A stretch of DNA of 35,607 nt, taken from assembly GCA_947167455.1 (NCBI GenBank), contig CAMVIB010000027.1:1-35607 (forward strand), read 5' to 3'. The position numbers were made by a program, and so were the translations under genes. Positions 23,728 through 32,531 of this stretch are shown piece by piece (positions within the stretch are counted from its first letter, which is position 1; each line of letters opens with the position of its first letter). A model generated the notes under the pieces. The model saw only the letters and a program-made list of their open reading frames with translations, ran no database searches and was not told the DNA's origin. The stretch comes from an uncultured Prevotellaceae bacterium (GTDB lineage: Bacteria > Bacteroidota > Bacteroidia > Bacteroidales > Bacteroidaceae).

Positions 23728-24396
23728 ATGAAACGCATTCTCTTCTCATTGTGCCTCGCCACCTCGACGACATTGGCATTTGCACAGACGCCCGTGGTCG
23801 TGGAACCGCGCACGCAACGCACACAAACCACTCAGGCAACAACATCGACCTACTCCAGCGACAGCTACTCATACAGCTACCGTCCCGACTACAAAGACCG
23901 TGCCAACCACTGGGCCGTGGGTATGAACTTCGACTGCGGCACCAGCAACCCCGTATGGGCTTTCGGCCTCGGGGCAAACCTGCAGTTCTACGCCACCGAC
24001 GACTTCCGCATCGAGGCTTCGTACAACGGCTACTTCCGCCGCAACTTCTGGGCATCGTGGGACGTGAACATCAACCTTCACTACCTCATTGAGGTGGCCG
24101 AGCAGCTTGAGATTTACCCCTTGCTGGGTGCCACCTTCTGCCACGGACAGTTCAAGGTCGATGCCAAGGACTCTAATGACGGCGATGCCTACAGCCATAA
24201 ATACGGCAAGCTGGGCCTGAACATCGGTGCCGGCATCCAGTACAGCATCAACGAGCACCTGTTCGTGAAGGGCGAAGCTTTCTGGAAATACGTTCCCTCG
24301 AGAGAACTCGACACATACGAAAGTTATGCCGCCGGCACAGACACGAAGTTCGGACAGCGTGCCGTTATCTCAGCCGGCATAGGCTATCGTTTCTGA
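23728..24396 (+). CDS. Outer-membrane beta-barrel protein
   Basis: This 222-residue protein has a signal peptide (1-19, ending AFA-Q). A Ser/Thr/Tyr-rich, probably disordered segment follows (about 20-52), then alternating hydrophobic/aromatic strands ending in Phe (GIGYRF), as in small eight-stranded outer-membrane barrels. Strand-like pairs such as WAVGMNFDCG, WAFGLGANLQFYA and LGLNIGAGIQYSI support the barrel. It has its own promoter, divergent from tatA. No specific function can be read from the sequence; it resembles the general outer_membrane_beta-brl domain family. Confidence 0.85.
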   Translation: MKRILFSLCLATSTTLAFAQTPVVVEPRTQRTQTTQATTSTYSSDSYSYSYRPDYKDRANHWAVGMNFDCGTSNPVWAFGLGANLQFYATDDFRIEASYNGYFRRNFWASWDVNINLHYLIEVAEQLEIYPLLGATFCHGQFKVDAKDSNDGDAYSHKYGKLGLNIGAGIQYSINEHLFVKGEAFWKYVPSRELDTYESYAAGTDTKFGQRAVISAGIGYRF

Positions 24397-24418
24397 GCAC
24401 GCGGGCTTAATCCTCTAT

Positions 24419-24536
24419 GGCCAAAACGTCCATCCGTCCTCCTTTGGGGAGTGACAGTGAAGGCCCTGAGGGAGTTTATAAATTCGCCTATGGGAGTTTG
24501 CCAACTTCCCCAGAGGATGTTTTGGCAGCGTAAAAA
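24419..24536. repeat. Degenerate repeat and inverted-repeat region beside the 22-bp array
   Basis: GCCAAAACGTCC (24420-24431) and the reverse complement of 24515-24526 (GCCAAAACATCC) form an 11/12 inverted repeat. GGGAGTTT occurs at 24470 and 24492, exactly 22 bp apart, in register with the array that starts at 24537. The block may be the worn edge of the same tandem array or a small dispersed element. Confidence 0.45.
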
Positions 24537-24668
24537 GGACGTGCCACCTGCCACAAGAGGACATGCCACCTGCCACAAAAGGACATGCTACCTGCCACAA
24601 AAGGACATGCTACCTGCCACAAGAGGACATGCCACCTGCCACAAAAGGACATGCCACCTGCGACAACG
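24537..24668. repeat. 22-bp tandem repeat, six copies
   Basis: Units start with GGACATG and contain the core CCACCTGCCACAA. Copies begin at 24537, 24559, 24581, 24603, 24625 and 24647, exactly 22 bp apart. Differences are single bases (GCC/GCT, AAAA/AAGA), and the last copy decays into GCGACAACGG. There are no spacers, so it is not CRISPR. The array lies between two converging genes and ends 12 bp before the radical SAM stop codon. Because 22 is not a multiple of three, the reading frame shifts in each unit. Confidence 0.92.
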
Positions 24669-24680
24669 GAGGGTATCTTC

Positions 24681-25877
24681 TCAACGGCAGCGCATCCACG
24701 ACATTACGTTGGCAGGAGGACGTTCGTGTGCAAGCTCGTTGGCCATGAAATCCATGGCAGGCGCCACATGCTCGAAAATGGCCCGAAAGTCGGCACAAAG
24801 ATAGTTGAGGCCCGGCTCGCCGTGCTCGTCGAGGGCTATGCGGTCCTTTGGACAGCCGCCATTGCAGATGCCGAGCCACAGACACTGGCGGCACTGCGTT
24901 GGCAACGCGTCGTGCTTGTCGAGGCCGAACTGCTGCTGTCGTGCGCTGTAGGCCATGGCAGCGATGGTGGTCTGGTGGATGTTGCCCAGACGATACTGCG
25001 GGAAGACGAAATGGTCACAACAGTAGAGGTCGCCATTGTGCTCCATGACAGTGGCGTGGCCGCAGGTGGGAGCCATCGTGCACAGACCCGGCGCCTGACC
25101 CACCCAACATGCAAGGATGGAGTCGAAGAGCTGCACGAAGACGGAGCCGACATCGTGGCGCACCCACTCGTCGAAGATGGCAGTCACGAAGCGGGCATAC
25201 TGTCCAGGAGACACGGTGGCCTCAGGGTCGTCGCGCTCTACGATGGGAGTGAACTGTATGAACTCGCTGCCTATGTCGCGATAGAAACGATAGACATCGA
25301 GAGGGAAGTCGGCATTCACGGAGTTGACAACGCCCATGACGTTCCACTCCACACGATGCTGTTGCAGCAGGCGTATGCCTCGCAACACACGGTCGAAAGA
25401 CCCTCGCCCACTGTGCGTGCGACGCCAGGCATCATGGAGATGCGCGGGACCGTCAATACTGATGCCCACGAGCCAATGGTTACGGCTGAAGAAGCGGCAC
25501 CACTCATCGCTGAGCAGCGTGCCATTGGTCTGGATGCAGTTGTCGATGACATGGCCCCGGGCATGGCGGCGCTGTAGGCGAAGCACTTTCTCATAGAAGG
25601 AGACGGGCAGCAGCAGAGGTTCCCCGCCATGCCACGTGAACAGCACCTCTGTCTGCGTCTGGGCTTCAATATACTGAAGGATATATGCCTCAAGCGTGGC
25701 ATCAGACATCACCATCCGTGGTCTGCAGCCCTCTTTGTCGCGATCACTCGACCCGTCGGCATAGAGGCTTGCCTTGTCGAGATAATAGCAATAATGGCAA
25801 GCGAGGTTGCAGCGGCTGCCTGCTGGCTTCGCCATGACGTAGAGAGGGTTGGAGAGTGGGCTTAACGTTGCGTCCAT
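24681..25877 (-). CDS. Anaerobic sulfatase-maturase-type radical SAM/SPASM enzyme
   Basis: This 398-residue protein has the radical SAM motif CNLACHYC (Cys23, Cys27, Cys30), the SAM-contact stretch TWHGGEPLL (81-89) and QTNGTLL. A SPASM region follows, with Cys266, Cys272, Cys286 or 287, Cys329, Cys332, Cys338, Cys342 and Cys361 available for two auxiliary [4Fe-4S] clusters. Known anSMEs convert Ser or Cys in sulfatases to C-alpha-formylglycine, and Asp288 in CCDHF matches the position of their catalytic Asp. No sulfatase gene is in the window, so the substrate is inferred from family. A -7 promoter element lies at 25908-25915. Confidence 0.9.
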   Translation of the reverse strand: MDATLSPLSNPLYVMAKPAGSRCNLACHYCYYLDKASLYADGSSDRDKEGCRPRMVMSDATLEAYILQYIEAQTQTEVLFTWHGGEPLLLPVSFYEKVLRLQRRHARGHVIDNCIQTNGTLLSDEWCRFFSRNHWLVGISIDGPAHLHDAWRRTHSGRGSFDRVLRGIRLLQQHRVEWNVMGVVNSVNADFPLDVYRFYRDIGSEFIQFTPIVERDDPEATVSPGQYARFVTAIFDEWVRHDVGSVFVQLFDSILACWVGQAPGLCTMAPTCGHATVMEHNGDLYCCDHFVFPQYRLGNIHQTTIAAMAYSARQQQFGLDKHDALPTQCRQCLWLGICNGGCPKDRIALDEHGEPGLNYLCADFRAIFEHVAPAMDFMANELAHERPPANVMSWMRCR

Positions 25878-25907
25878 CGGTGTGCATCAGTTTGTGAACT
25901 TCCGGGG

Positions 25908-25915
25908 CAAAGGTA
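25908..25915 (-). promoter_or_regulatory. -7 promoter element for the radical SAM gene
   Basis: The minus strand reads TACCTTTG, matching TAnnTTTG, about 30 nt upstream of the ATG at 25877. No clear -33 element was seen. Confidence 0.55.
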
Positions 25916-26042
25916 ATGAAAAATGTCCTCTCTACGGCTCTTACGGCACACGTTTTCAGCAGCTAACAAGGCTTTATTGTCTTTTTTAACACTTTTTTGC
26001 CGCCTTTTTGGCGTGCACTGACGTTCGTATTCAAAAAAAGAC

Positions 26043-26050
26043 TATCTTTG
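26043..26050 (+). promoter_or_regulatory. -7 promoter element for the GH84 gene
   Basis: TATCTTTG matches TAnnTTTG and lies 30 nt upstream of the ATG at 26081. A TTCG around 26024 is the best, weak, -33 candidate. It is divergent from the radical SAM promoter across a gene-free gap of about 200 bp. Confidence 0.6.
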
Positions 26051-26080
26051 CCACTGATTCCACCAATACCTTAACCTACT

Positions 26081-28315
26081 ATGCTACTCACCAACCGACT
26101 CATCACACTGGCTTTGGCAGCTGTCGCAACAGCCGCGACAGCCATGGCCGCCGACATACAGCAGCATCCGGCACTGTCACCACAGCCACAACAAGTGTCA
26201 TGGCTCAACGGCAGTGTGCCAGCCACGACGAAAATCACTACTGGCGTGCGCGGCGACAAAGCCTTGCGCAGATGGGCTAAGAAGATTCCGCACCATGCCG
26301 AAGGCTACTACCTTAGCGTGACGCCGGAAGGCATCGTGGTGGCCGGTGCCGACTCGGCAGGGCTGTTCTACGGGCAGCAGACGCTACGTCAGCTGCAGCA
26401 TGGCGACAGCGTGGCCTGTGCTGAGGTCACAGACTGGCCCGTAATGCCCGAGCGCGGCGTCATCGAGGGCTACTACGGCAATCCATACAGCCATGACGCA
26501 CGCCTGCGCCTCTTCGAGTTCATGGGACGCAACAAACTGAATGTCTTCGTCTATGGCCCGAAGGATGACCCCTATCATCGCAGCCAGTGGCGAGCCAGCT
26601 ACCCCAAGGACGCCGCCCATCAGCTGAAAGCGCTGGTGGAGGCCGCACGGCGCAACCACGTGAAGTTCGTCTGGGCTATTCACCCCGGAGGTGACATCCG
26701 GTGGGAACGTGCCGACAGCGTTGCCCTGGTGAGGAAATGCGAGTCGATGTATGAGCTCGGCGTGAGGTCGTTCTGTGTGTTCTTCGACGACATCAGCGGC
26801 GAGGGGGCACGCGGCGAGAAACAGGCAGGTCTGCTCAACTACCTCAACGAGGCTTTCGCCAAGCGACATGACGATGTCGATGCGCTGATGATGTGCCCCA
26901 CACAGTACAACAAAGGGTGGTCGGGAGGCGACTACCTCACCACCCTCGGCACACAGATGGATGCCAGCGTGCGTGTGATGTGGACGGGAGCAACGGTGGT
27001 GGATATGATCGACCGCGAGGACATGGAATGGATCAACGCACAGCTGGGGCGCAAGGCGTACATCTGGCTCAACTACCCCGTGACAGACTACTGCATCGAC
27101 CACCTGCTCATGGGTCCGACCTACGGCAATGCAGCAGACATCGGGACGATGGTGAGCGGCTTCTGCTCAAACCCGATGGAATACTGCGAAGCATCTAAGC
27201 TGTCGCTCTTCAGTATCGCCGACTACTGCTGGAACCCGGAAGCCTACGACCCTCAGGCATCGTGGCTGCTGGCCACAGAGCGTATGGTGCCTGCCGAGGT
27301 TGAGGCGTTCCGCATGTTCTGCGACAACAACGTTGACCTCGGCCCAACAGCCCACGGCCTGCGCCGCGAGAGAGAGTCGCAGGGCTTCGTCAGTGCCGGC
27401 GACAATGCCAAGGCTCAGGCGGCATACCTCTCGGAGATGGGGCGCGCAGCAACACGCCTCGAACGCGGCGACGTGCCGCAGGAACTGTGGAGAGAGATTG
27501 AGCCGTGGGTGAAGTCTATGAACCTTACCTCCGGGCGTGGCATGATGGCACTGCTCATGGCCAGGCAGCTGGAGGATGGCAATGCTGAGGCGTTCGTGCA
27601 GCTCTACGAACGCTATGCCCGTGCCACCGAGGAACAGCAGGCGCTGCGCTCGCGCGACTTCCATGGCAGCATAAAGGTTGCGACGCCTGTCGTGGCGACA
27701 CGACACATCGAGCCGTGGCTGCGCCAGCACGTGGCCGACCTCGTGGCCGACTACAAGTCGAGGTTCGACTATCGCCTGGACGTGTTCCCACAGCTGGCAC
27801 TCGAGAATGGCACATACTTCATCCGCGATGCCGCAGGGCGCTATCTCACAGACCCCGACTATAACAGCCCGGGCGTAAAGGCCGTGTTCCGCACGGAACG
27901 CGACACCATAAACCCGCAGTCGCAGGAGTGGACAGTGGCCTACAACGGCGTGACAGGCCGCTACAGCATCATCAACAATCAGGCACGCCGCTATCTCAAC
28001 GAGTTGGGCACATTCGGGCGCAACGCGTTCAGCGAGGAATGGAACACCTATGAGATTCAGCAGTCCGCACCAACCTCCCCTGCCCACGACACCACGCCCA
28101 GCAGCGGTTCCAACTCCGACACCTCTCACACCACCCCCAGCAGCGGTTCCGTGCCCGGCGGTATGTCCGCCGGGTTCTATTCCATCCGCAACGGCGGTCG
28201 CGGCGGCCACGCCTGGTGGATAGCCACGACAGATGACGAGGCCATCACCTATGTTGACGAAGCCCCCGCCGCAGAGACGGTCTTCACATGGGTCTTTCAG
28301 CCCATCGGCAAATAA
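26081..28315 (+). CDS. GH84 beta-N-acetylglucosaminidase (O-GlcNAcase-like)
   Basis: This exported glycoside hydrolase has 744 residues. A signal peptide covers 1-23. An N-terminal GH84 alpha/beta domain (about 28-118) precedes the catalytic barrel (from RGVIEGYYG, 125-133). The barrel has VYGPKDDPYH (157-166), FVWAIHPG and the catalytic Asp pair in FFDDISGEG (Asp236, Asp237), closely matching Bacteroides BtGH84. The enzyme removes terminal GlcNAc by substrate-assisted catalysis. A helical region follows to about residue 565. The rest (575-744) is not the usual C-terminus: it holds three similar segments, broken by a Ser/Thr/Pro/Gly-rich linker at 662-694. A role in host-glycan breakdown is inferred. 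Confidence 0.94.
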   Translation: MLLTNRLITLALAAVATAATAMAADIQQHPALSPQPQQVSWLNGSVPATTKITTGVRGDKALRRWAKKIPHHAEGYYLSVTPEGIVVAGADSAGLFYGQQTLRQLQHGDSVACAEVTDWPVMPERGVIEGYYGNPYSHDARLRLFEFMGRNKLNVFVYGPKDDPYHRSQWRASYPKDAAHQLKALVEAARRNHVKFVWAIHPGGDIRWERADSVALVRKCESMYELGVRSFCVFFDDISGEGARGEKQAGLLNYLNEAFAKRHDDVDALMMCPTQYNKGWSGGDYLTTLGTQMDASVRVMWTGATVVDMIDREDMEWINAQLGRKAYIWLNYPVTDYCIDHLLMGPTYGNAADIGTMVSGFCSNPMEYCEASKLSLFSIADYCWNPEAYDPQASWLLATERMVPAEVEAFRMFCDNNVDLGPTAHGLRRERESQGFVSAGDNAKAQAAYLSEMGRAATRLERGDVPQELWREIEPWVKSMNLTSGRGMMALLMARQLEDGNAEAFVQLYERYARATEEQQALRSRDFHGSIKVATPVVATRHIEPWLRQHVADLVADYKSRFDYRLDVFPQLALENGTYFIRDAAGRYLTDPDYNSPGVKAVFRTERDTINPQSQEWTVAYNGVTGRYSIINNQARRYLNELGTFGRNAFSEEWNTYEIQQSAPTSPAHDTTPSSGSNSDTSHTTPSSGSVPGGMSAGFYSIRNGGRGGHAWWIATTDDEAITYVDEAPAAETVFTWVFQPIGK
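28089..28150 (+). repeat. Direct repeat encoding the linker of the GH84 enzyme
   Basis: Two 23-bp copies at 28089-28111 and 28128-28150 differ at one base and encode two TTPSSGS segments. The spacing of 39 bp keeps the reading frame. It marks a recent in-frame duplication within the linker. Confidence 0.8.
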
Positions 28316-28435
28316 TCACACACCACCGCAGCGCGCCCCGCGCCGCTTCCTGCCTCAACACAAAAACCTCAGCCATAGCCGTAGCGCCATGGTGATACAC
28401 GAGTGATGTCTGTAGTTCAGCTCTCCACTCCCCGT

Positions 28436-29737
28436 TCACTTCACCACAGATGCCAGCGTTCCGTCGCTCAGACGCGTCACTATCTCCTGCCCCGCTACGA
28501 TGGTGCCGACGGAACGCACAAGACGCCCGTCGGGAGTGTAGGTGAGCGAGTAGCCACGCTTAATCTGAAGTGCCGGGTCGAGAGCCGCTATGCGCTGGGC
28601 CTGAGCATCGAGGTGCAGCAGTGCCGTCTGCAAGCGCGATGTCGTGGCATGACGAAGACGCTCGCTGACGCGCAACAGGCAATGCCCTGCCTCGAGCACC
28701 CGGCGTTGCGGAGCCGCCGCTATGCGCGCGGCAATGGCATCGAGCCTCCGCTCCTGTCGCTCACGTGTCAACGCGAAGGCTCGCGGCAACTGCGTGGCCA
28801 TACGTTGCAGCAGCTGTTGGTGGTTGGCAATGACGAGGCTTGCCATACGCGTCATACGGCTGTTGAGGTCGTCGAGTGCTGACAGCTCTGCGGCCCCGTG
28901 AGCGATGATGAACGCTGCAGCCGCCGTGGGGGTCTTCATGCGTGTATGTGCCACGAAGTCGAGCACCGTCTCATCGCGCTCATGGCCTATGCCTACGATG
29001 ACGGGCAGCGGCATCTGTGCCACAGCGGCAGCGAGCGAGTAGGTGTCGAAGTCCGACAGGTCGCTCGTGGCGCCGCCGCCGCGTATTATCACCACGCAGT
29101 CCCAGGCCTCGGCATCAAGCATGATGGCCTCAAGGGCAGCAAGCACGCTCTCCTCGACATTGGCACCCTGCATCACGGCGGGAAACAGCTGCACATCGAA
29201 AGCAAGGCCGTAGTCGTTGTGCATGAGCTGGTCGCAGAAATCGCCGAAGCCTGCCGCCGTGGCCGACGACACTACGGCAATGCGTTTCAACAGTCGCGGC
29301 AGAGGCAGCTGTTTGTTGTCGTCGGCAATGCCGTCCTTCGCCAGCTGTGCCAGAATATCGCGACGGCGTTGTGCCATATCGCCCAAGGTATATGCCGGGT
29401 CAATGTTCACGACGTTGAGAGAGTAGCCATAAAGCTCGTGGAAAGCCACTGTGACGAGCACGCGTACCTTCATCCCGGCACGCAGACGCTCACCCGTGGC
29501 ACGCTCGAACAATGGCGCGAGCATGTTGTAGGTGCGAGCCCACATTGTGCCGCGGGCCTTCGCGACGAAGTTGCGCCCCGCAGCATCCTTCTCGGCGAAC
29601 TCCACGTAGAAATGACCGTTCGATGCCAGCCGAGCCTCAGCCAATTCGGCCTCAATCCAGTATTCGCCTTCGAAGGTCTGCTCCAAGGCCGACCTTACAA
29701 GGTTGTTGAGTTCGAAGAGAGACAACGTTTCGGGCAT
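28436..29737 (-). CDS. xseA: Exodeoxyribonuclease VII large subunit
   Basis: This large subunit of exonuclease VII (433 residues from the chosen start) degrades single-stranded DNA with XseB. The N-terminal OB-fold covers about 1-100 (LSLFELNNLVR, YWIEAELAE). The catalytic region has RGGGATSDLSDFD and GIGHERDETVLDFVAHTRMKTPTAAA in two adjacent stretches. Coiled-coil helices then lead to the C-terminal KRGYSLTYTPDG. I chose the ATG at 29737 (MPETLSLF); a longer open frame upstream reads only into the sensor-kinase gene. It starts 37 nt after that gene's stop. No xseB follows; the next gene converges from the other strand. Confidence 0.95.
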   Translation of the reverse strand: MPETLSLFELNNLVRSALEQTFEGEYWIEAELAEARLASNGHFYVEFAEKDAAGRNFVAKARGTMWARTYNMLAPLFERATGERLRAGMKVRVLVTVAFHELYGYSLNVVNIDPAYTLGDMAQRRRDILAQLAKDGIADDNKQLPLPRLLKRIAVVSSATAAGFGDFCDQLMHNDYGLAFDVQLFPAVMQGANVEESVLAALEAIMLDAEAWDCVVIIRGGGATSDLSDFDTYSLAAAVAQMPLPVIVGIGHERDETVLDFVAHTRMKTPTAAAAFIIAHGAAELSALDDLNSRMTRMASLVIANHQQLLQRMATQLPRAFALTRERQERRLDAIAARIAAAPQRRVLEAGHCLLRVSERLRHATTSRLQTALLHLDAQAQRIAALDPALQIKRGYSLTYTPDGRLVRSVGTIVAGQEIVTRLSDGTLASVVK

Positions 29738-29774
29738 CGCTTCAATCAGATAATAATGACATGCGGAAAGGCTG

Positions 29775-32531
29775 TCAGCTGTAATGCTCACAGGGCACCC
29801 ACATCCAGAAGGTTGAGCCACGGCCTTCGCCCTCGCTGTCAACACCGATGCGGCCTCCCATACGCTCGACAATGCTCTTGCAGATGGCAAGCCCCATGCC
29901 CGTGCCCTGCACAAACTCATCGAGCTTGACGAAGCGTTCGAAGATGATGTCCTGCTTGTCCTTGGGGATGCCGCACCCCGTGTCCTCGCAGAAGAAGTAG
30001 AGCCCGCCGTCGCGCTCGCGATAGCCCAGACGGATGTGTCCGCTCTCTGTGAACTTGGAGGCATTGATTACGAAATTGGTGAGCACCTGCTGTATGCGAC
30101 CTGTATCGAGGGTGGTGTAATAGGTGGTGTAGGGATTGTCCTTGATGAACGAGATGTTGGGGTTGCTCATCCGCGTGTGCACCATCATGCACATGTCCTC
30201 GAATGCCGAGGCGAAGTTCACGGGCTGGGGATGTACCGTCGTCGGCCCGTCGGTGAGCGACGATGCCTCGATGATGTCATCGATGAGCCGCTGCAACATG
30301 TCGCAGTTGTTGCGCAGGATGCGAACGTATTCAGGGCGGTCGGCGGAGTCGGCGTCCATCTGAAGGATGGATGCGAAACCTACTATGGCATTGAGCGGCG
30401 TGCGCAGTTCGTGGGTCATCGAAGCCATGAACCCACTCTTCATGCGCGTGCTGTCCTTGGCCAGTTCGGTGACACGGGACAGATATTCGCGAGCCAGGTA
30501 GAGCTTGGTGATGTCTGATGACACGCCTTCACGGCCTACGATGTTGCCCTTGGCATCGCAGACGGGATTGTAGTTGATTTGGAAATAGCTGCCGAGCTGC
30601 CCTTCGCTGCGTTTCATCAGATGTACGAGGTATGTCTGCGGCGTCGTGGTGACGGTGTCATACAAGCGGCTGCTCGCGACGGGGCGGTCTGCCTCAGCAA
30701 TCATTTCATTGAGGAAATGGTCGAAGGTGTGCTCATACTCCGGGGCATCGGGTGTCTGATAGAAGGATATGAGCTGGTGCACCATGTCGGTGCGCATGAT
30801 ATATCGATCGCTCTTACGCAAGAGATATATGAGACGCTGCAACTGACGGGTGATTTCGATGTTCGTCTGGCAGATGTCCTTGTCGATGGCACGCAGATGC
30901 AACACGCGCTCACGATCGTCGCTGACATCGGCCGTAGTGACATAGTAGTTTACGATATCGCCGTTGTCGTCGAGCATGGGTTGAATGCCTATCTCTATGA
31001 ATTTGTCGATACCGAGTTCAGGGTACTCCATGTGCTGGCATACGCGGAGCTCGTTTTTCTCGTCGGGGCTATAGACGCCACGGAACAGGGGGATGTCAAA
31101 CATGCACACCTTTGTCCAGAATCGTTCGGCATCGCCATTGTTGGCATCGTAGTGACATAGTGCACGCATCTGCTCGTTGGTGCCAAGGATCCACCCCTCA
31201 CTGTCATAGAACGACATGGCTATGAAAGGCTGATTGGACAGGCGCTCGTAGCGATGCACGAGCTCTGACACGACACCGTCCTCGCGCATAGCGTCGGTAA
31301 CGTCACGAATGGCATTGACGACAAATGCAGGATGGCCCTCTGGGTCAAGTTCCACTATGGCATGACCTCTCAGGTTGAGCCAGCGCGTAGCATCAGACGT
31401 GCCGGCACGGAACTTCTTGTCGAGTTCGAAGCTACGCTCACGTCCTTCTATGAGGCGGCTCATCTTGCGGCGGAACTCATCACGCTGATCGGGATGTATG
31501 CGTTCGGTAAATTCCTCCAAGGTAAGCCCTTCGGGCGGTAGGATGTTGCCATAGCTGTTGGTGATGTGGTCGTGACGGATGTCATATACCATTACGTCGA
31601 AGTTGCCCATGTGCAGGGCACGTAGCATCATCTCGTTGAGCTCGGTGGAACTGCGTGTCACCCGTAGCACACGGGCATGCGCCAGACGGTTGAAGACGAA
31701 GCACGACACGGCCAGCAACACCAATGCTACGAAGATGAGCAGAGCCGACGGTGCTGACGCTGTGTCGGTTCTGTCGAGGTGAGCCCATTTCAGCTGTATA
31801 TCCTCGATGCCTCCGCTCTGCTTCATACGTGAATATTCGTCATCGATAGCCTCGATGAGCTCGCGGTCGCGCCCAATGATGTGTATCTCACTTACGGGGA
31901 TGCTGACATCGGCAAGGCTGATGCCTTCGAGGTTGAGCTCCTTAATCTTCCACTTAAGGGGTTCTTCGCCCCAAATGAAGTACTTATAGTCGCCGGCAAG
32001 CAGCCCTGTCAGTGCCACCTTGGGCGTCTGGAAGTCCATGTAGGCCAGCGTCGTGGAGTCCCCGTCGCAGAAATAGAGAGCCGAGTAGTCGCCGGGCTTG
32101 AAGACAGCGCCCTCACGTTGCAGCTTCTGCAACGGCACCACACCTACGGTGTCATCGCAGAGAGCCACACATATACGATTGTAGTTGACGATGTTCTGCG
32201 AGACGACATACGGAGCCATGCGGTAGCGCCCGCCGTTGGCAAGAATGAGGTCGGCATCGCCACGCTCAAAGGTCTTCAAGGCAATGTTCCACTCCTTCAT
32301 GACAAACTTGCACGGCAATCCCAGGCGTTGCATCACAGCTTGCATGATGTCGATGTTGGAGCCGGCAGGGTTGCCGTTGTCGTCGAGGAACTCATAGGGC
32401 GGTTTCTCCCAGTCACAGACGATGACGACAGGACGCGCGTCACCATACCGCTCCTGTAGCCCTTGTGCAGCGAGCGGCCAAGACAGCAAAAAGGCTGTCA
32501 TCAGGGCAAGTCCGTGGAGAAGTCGTTTCAT
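29775..32531 (-). CDS. Sensor histidine kinase with periplasmic-binding-protein-type sensor (second of pair)
   Basis: This 918-residue membrane kinase has a signal peptide (1-23). A periplasmic solute-binding-like domain follows (about 34-250; family 3, as in BvgS/EvgS), then a membrane helix (262-282) and PAS-like regions (about 300-415, 430-545, 640-680). The HisKA domain holds the intact phospho-acceptor His707 in SMTHELRTPLNA. The HATPase_c domain has the N-box around Asn823, DTGCGIP (850-856) and GTGMGLAI (876-883). No receiver or DNA-binding domain is fused, and no response regulator is in the window. The ATG overlaps the stop of the other kinase by 4 nt (ATGA). The ligand is unknown. 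Confidence 0.93.
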   Translation of the reverse strand: MKRLLHGLALMTAFLLSWPLAAQGLQERYGDARPVVIVCDWEKPPYEFLDDNGNPAGSNIDIMQAVMQRLGLPCKFVMKEWNIALKTFERGDADLILANGGRYRMAPYVVSQNIVNYNRICVALCDDTVGVVPLQKLQREGAVFKPGDYSALYFCDGDSTTLAYMDFQTPKVALTGLLAGDYKYFIWGEEPLKWKIKELNLEGISLADVSIPVSEIHIIGRDRELIEAIDDEYSRMKQSGGIEDIQLKWAHLDRTDTASAPSALLIFVALVLLAVSCFVFNRLAHARVLRVTRSSTELNEMMLRALHMGNFDVMVYDIRHDHITNSYGNILPPEGLTLEEFTERIHPDQRDEFRRKMSRLIEGRERSFELDKKFRAGTSDATRWLNLRGHAIVELDPEGHPAFVVNAIRDVTDAMREDGVVSELVHRYERLSNQPFIAMSFYDSEGWILGTNEQMRALCHYDANNGDAERFWTKVCMFDIPLFRGVYSPDEKNELRVCQHMEYPELGIDKFIEIGIQPMLDDNGDIVNYYVTTADVSDDRERVLHLRAIDKDICQTNIEITRQLQRLIYLLRKSDRYIMRTDMVHQLISFYQTPDAPEYEHTFDHFLNEMIAEADRPVASSRLYDTVTTTPQTYLVHLMKRSEGQLGSYFQINYNPVCDAKGNIVGREGVSSDITKLYLAREYLSRVTELAKDSTRMKSGFMASMTHELRTPLNAIVGFASILQMDADSADRPEYVRILRNNCDMLQRLIDDIIEASSLTDGPTTVHPQPVNFASAFEDMCMMVHTRMSNPNISFIKDNPYTTYYTTLDTGRIQQVLTNFVINASKFTESGHIRLGYRERDGGLYFFCEDTGCGIPKDKQDIIFERFVKLDEFVQGTGMGLAICKSIVERMGGRIGVDSEGEGRGSTFWMWVPCEHYS

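Noticed and set aside
24537..24668. Possible CRISPR array
   Set aside because: Units are contiguous 22-bp repeats with no unique spacers, and no cas gene is present.
24585..25577. Plus-strand open frame of 330 codons opposite the radical SAM gene
   Set aside because: It starts inside the tandem repeat and mirrors a clear radical SAM coding region; long antisense frames are common at this GC content.
28331..28343. GC-rich hairpin GCGCG/CGCGC between the GH84 gene and xseA
   Set aside because: The stem is only 5 bp with a 3-nt loop and has no T-tract on either strand, so I did not call it a terminator.
29738..30064. N-terminal extension of xseA by 109 codons
   Set aside because: It is the kinase gene read in another frame, rich in Ser/Ala/Arg, and absent from XseA proteins.
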